Of a stretch of 8,215 nucleotides of DNA, positions 5,768-8,215 are shown in pieces. The notes beneath the pieces were generated by a model. It ran no database searches, was not told the DNA's origin, and saw only the letters and a list, made by a program, of their open reading frames with translations. The position numbers and the translations under genes were made by a program. This DNA is from Pseudomonadota bacterium (lineage in GTDB: Bacteria > Pseudomonadota > Gammaproteobacteria > Xanthomonadales > Xanthomonadaceae), in NCBI GenBank assembly GCA_023423855.1, contig JAFAEU010000255.1, positions 1 to 8,215 of the forward strand. The letters are read 5' to 3'. Each line of letters starts with the position of its first letter. Position 1 is the first letter of the stretch.

Positions 5768-8215
5768 ATGCACAAGCCACACCGTTCCGCGGCGACCCGG
5801 GGCACCATCGCCGTCGCCCTGCTGGCGGCGGCCATCCAGACCGCGCTGGCGCAGACGCCGCAGCCCGAGCCCGCGCAGGCGCCGCCCGAGGCCGTGCCTG
5901 CGACGCCGACCGACGATGCCGCGACCACGCTCGACAACGTCATCGTGGTTGGCAGCCACATCCGCGGTGCGCCGACCACCGACGCGCTGCCGGTGGTGGT
6001 GTTCGACGCCGAACAGATCGACGCCGCGGGCGCGGTCTCGGGCGACGAACTGCTGCGCGACATCCCGCAGATGGGCGACGTGCTGTTCGACGCCTCCAAC
6101 AACCCGCAGACCAGCAACGCCGCGCGCGGCGACGTCAATTCGGTGAACCTGCGCTCGCTCGGCGTCGGCAACACCCTGGTGCTGCTCAACGGCCGCCGGC
6201 TGGTGCAGCACCCGACCAGCCAGGGCACCTCCGACACCGGCACGGTGCCGGTGCAGAGCTTCAACTCCAACTCGATCCCGGTGGCGGGGCTCGACCGCGT
6301 CGAGGTGCTGCTCGACGGCGCCGCGGCGATCTATGGCGCCGACGCGGTCGCGGGCGTGGTCAACACCGTGCTGCAGAATGATTTCGACGGACTGAGCGTC
6401 AGCACGCGCTTCGGCACCGCCGAGGGCACCGGCATGGACGAGTTCGAGGCCAGCGTGTTCACCGGCTGGAACTTCGACCGCGGAAACGTCTCGCTGTTCG
6501 CGAACTACGTCAACCGCTCCTCGTTGATGGCCGAGGACCAGGACTTCACCCGCTCCGACGACCTGCGCCCCCTGTTCGAGGACTATCCCGACTTCGCCGG
6601 CCTGGCCGCGCTCGACGGCCGTTCCTCGCACGCGCCCTGGGCGCGCACGAGCCTGGGCTCGCGGCCGGTGGTCCGCTCCAACGGCGTGGCCGTGACCAAT
6701 GCCGCCGGCGCGTTCCATGTGAAGCCGGACACGGGCTTCGGCGCCTGCGCGGTCGACTACGGCGACGGCCTGTGCCTGGGTACCGGCAACACCAACTACA
6801 ACACTACCCACCGCGACCTGCGCTACGACACCCGCCACGGCACCACGGTGCGTCCCTCGGTGGAGCGCGTGAACCTGCACCTGAGCGGCCACTTCGAGCT
6901 GACCGACGGCGTCGAGTTCTTCGGCGAGGCCGGCTACTACGAGGCGACCAGCCACGCGACGCAGCCGCCGGTGGTCAACCTCAACAGCCTGTGGATCCCG
7001 GCCAGCAACTACTGGAACCCGTTCGGCCCGGTGACCTTCGCCGACGGCACGGCCAATCCCAACCGCCTGCCCGGCCTGACCGGCGTGCCCGACGAAGGCC
7101 TGCCGGTGCTGCTGAGCAATTACCGCTACGTCGACGTCGGCTTCCAGGACGTCGAGGTGAAGAACTACCAGGCGCGTTTCCTCGCTGGCCTGCGCGGCCA
7201 GTGGAAGGGCTTCGACTGGGAAACCGCGCTGGTCTATTCCGAGGCCGAGGCCGAGGACCATTCGACCAACGTCGACATGACCGCGCTGCAGCGGCAGCTG
7301 GCGCTGTCCAACCCCGACGCCTACAACCCCTTCAGCGGCGGCTGCGCCGCCACCACCAGCTGGGGCGACTGCTCGCCCAGTTCGCAGGCGGCGATCGACG
7401 CGATCACCATGGATCTCGTGCGCACCTCGCGCACCACGCTGACCATGGCCGACTTCCGCATGAACCGCGGCGACCTGTTCTCGCTGCCCGCGGGCGACGT
7501 CGGCATGGCCTTCGGCGTCGAGGCGCGGCGCGAGACGCAGAAGGACGACCGCGATGCCAACCTCGACGGCACCCACACTTTCACCGACATGGTCACCGGC
7601 GAGACCAACCTGAGCAACGTCGCCGCGGTCAGCCCCAACCCGGACACCTCCGGCTCGCGCACGGTCGGCTCGGCCTTCATCGAGTTCGCGCTGCCGCTGG
7701 TGTCGCCGGAGATGGGTGTGCCGCTGGTGCGCAGCCTCGACGTGCAGCTGGCCGGCCGCTACGAGCACTACTCCGACTTCGGCTCGGTGGCCAAGCCCAA
7801 GATCGCGCTGGCCTGGGACGTGGTCGACGGCGTGCGCCTGCGCGGCTCCTACTCCGAAGGCTTCCGCGCGCCCAACCTCGAGCAGACCCACGCCACGCAG
7901 TACGCGCGTCTGGCCGGCGGCGTGGACTACGTGCGCTGCGAGGCGCAGCTGCGCACCGGCGCGATCGACTCGATGGGCGCCTGCGCGCAGAACATGTCGG
8001 GCGCGTCGCTGCTGGTCGCCGGCAACCCCGACCTGGAGCCCGAGGAGAGCACCAACGTGTCCTACGGCCTGGTGTTCCAGCCGGCCTTCCTGCCCGAGTC
8101 CGCCGGCACGTTCACCCTGACCGTCGACCGCTGGCGCATCGAGCAGGAGCAGATCGTCGGCCTGCTCGGCGCGCAGACCGCGCTGATCGTCGACTACCTC
8201 GACCGCGTCCAGGGC
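5768..8215 (+). CDS. TonB-dependent outer-membrane receptor (C-terminus beyond window edge)
   Basis: The frame is open for 816 codons from ATG 5768 to the right edge, so the C-terminal strands are missing; relatives are usually 900-1000 aa. A signal peptide ends at about ALA-QT (residues 28/29), followed by a Pro/Ala-rich linker and a TonB-box-like LDNVIVVG (55-62). The plug spans about 65-207, with SVNLRSLGVGNTLVLLNGRR and then DRVEVLLDGAAAIYGADAVA. After it comes the beta-barrel, with typical late segments RGSYSEGFRAPNLEQ and NPDLEPEESTN. Three cysteine pairs (C327/C336, C526/C535, C724/C739) look like disulfide-closed extracellular loops. It would import a ligand across the outer membrane using TonB-ExbBD energy. 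The ligand cannot be read from sequence; position behind dctA suggests a dicarboxylate, a related organic acid or a complex of one. Codon use matches its neighbours, so there is no sign of transfer. Confidence 0.92.
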   Translation, partial: MHKPHRSAATRGTIAVALLAAAIQTALAQTPQPEPAQAPPEAVPATPTDDAATTLDNVIVVGSHIRGAPTTDALPVVVFDAEQIDAAGAVSGDELLRDIPQMGDVLFDASNNPQTSNAARGDVNSVNLRSLGVGNTLVLLNGRRLVQHPTSQGTSDTGTVPVQSFNSNSIPVAGLDRVEVLLDGAAAIYGADAVAGVVNTVLQNDFDGLSVSTRFGTAEGTGMDEFEASVFTGWNFDRGNVSLFANYVNRSSLMAEDQDFTRSDDLRPLFEDYPDFAGLAALDGRSSHAPWARTSLGSRPVVRSNGVAVTNAAGAFHVKPDTGFGACAVDYGDGLCLGTGNTNYNTTHRDLRYDTRHGTTVRPSVERVNLHLSGHFELTDGVEFFGEAGYYEATSHATQPPVVNLNSLWIPASNYWNPFGPVTFADGTANPNRLPGLTGVPDEGLPVLLSNYRYVDVGFQDVEVKNYQARFLAGLRGQWKGFDWETALVYSEAEAEDHSTNVDMTALQRQLALSNPDAYNPFSGGCAATTSWGDCSPSSQAAIDAITMDLVRTSRTTLTMADFRMNRGDLFSLPAGDVGMAFGVEARRETQKDDRDANLDGTHTFTDMVTGETNLSNVAAVSPNPDTSGSRTVGSAFIEFALPLVSPEMGVPLVRSLDVQLAGRYEHYSDFGSVAKPKIALAWDVVDGVRLRGSYSEGFRAPNLEQTHATQYARLAGGVDYVRCEAQLRTGAIDSMGACAQNMSGASLLVAGNPDLEPEESTNVSYGLVFQPAFLPESAGTFTLTVDRWRIEQEQIVGLLGAQTALIVDYLDRVQG

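Noticed and set aside
4230..5780. 516-codon open frame on the minus strand opposite dctA
   Set aside because: His/Gln/Arg/Asp-rich shadow translation covering the whole of a well-identified dctA; no credible family features.
5357..7891. 844-codon open frame on the minus strand opposite the receptor and dctA end
   Set aside because: Its translation is a low-complexity run rich in Val, Gly, Arg, His and Ala with no domain, and it lies antisense to a clear TonB-dependent receptor. This is a typical artefact of high GC.

Overview
The window is very GC-rich (roughly 70 %, with G/C-dominated third codon positions) and reads as chromosome of a Gammaproteobacterium of the Xanthomonadaceae type (Lysobacter, Luteimonas, Stenotrophomonas or Xanthomonas-like). 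This placement rests on codon usage, a large TonB-dependent receptor and short palindromic intergenic repeats; it is inferred, not proven. No rRNA, tRNA, CRISPR array, transposase or phage gene is visible.

Layout from left to right: (1) the N-terminal part of a DUF1611/DgcN-family protein on the minus strand, running off the left edge. (2) A short divergent spacer with a perfect 17-bp palindrome. (3) A NarL/LuxR-type response regulator on the plus strand. (4) A 128-bp gap filled by a long inverted-repeat element. (5) An 883-aa hybrid histidine kinase on the minus strand, convergent with the regulator; it has a periplasmic DctB-like dCache sensor, a PAS domain, a kinase core and a C-terminal receiver. 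(6) A 256-bp divergent intergenic region with a second, related inverted-repeat element, a 9+9 bp dyad and a candidate promoter. (7) dctA, a C4-dicarboxylate:cation symporter on the plus strand. (8) After 38 bp, a TonB-dependent outer-membrane receptor with a strong ribosome binding site, cut by the right edge after 816 codons.

The central five-part arrangement makes sense as one unit. The kinase carries the sensor fold that rhizobial and pseudomonad DctB uses for C4-dicarboxylates, but it sits on a hybrid kinase core resembling MxtR/CrbS. Its apparent partner is a LuxR-type regulator resembling ErdR/CrbR rather than the sigma-54 activator DctD. The likely targets are dctA and the co-directional TonB-dependent receptor, which would form inner- and outer-membrane steps of dicarboxylate (or related acid) uptake. 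Sensor identity, kinase architecture and dctA identity are read from sequence. The regulatory wiring and the receptor's substrate are inference.
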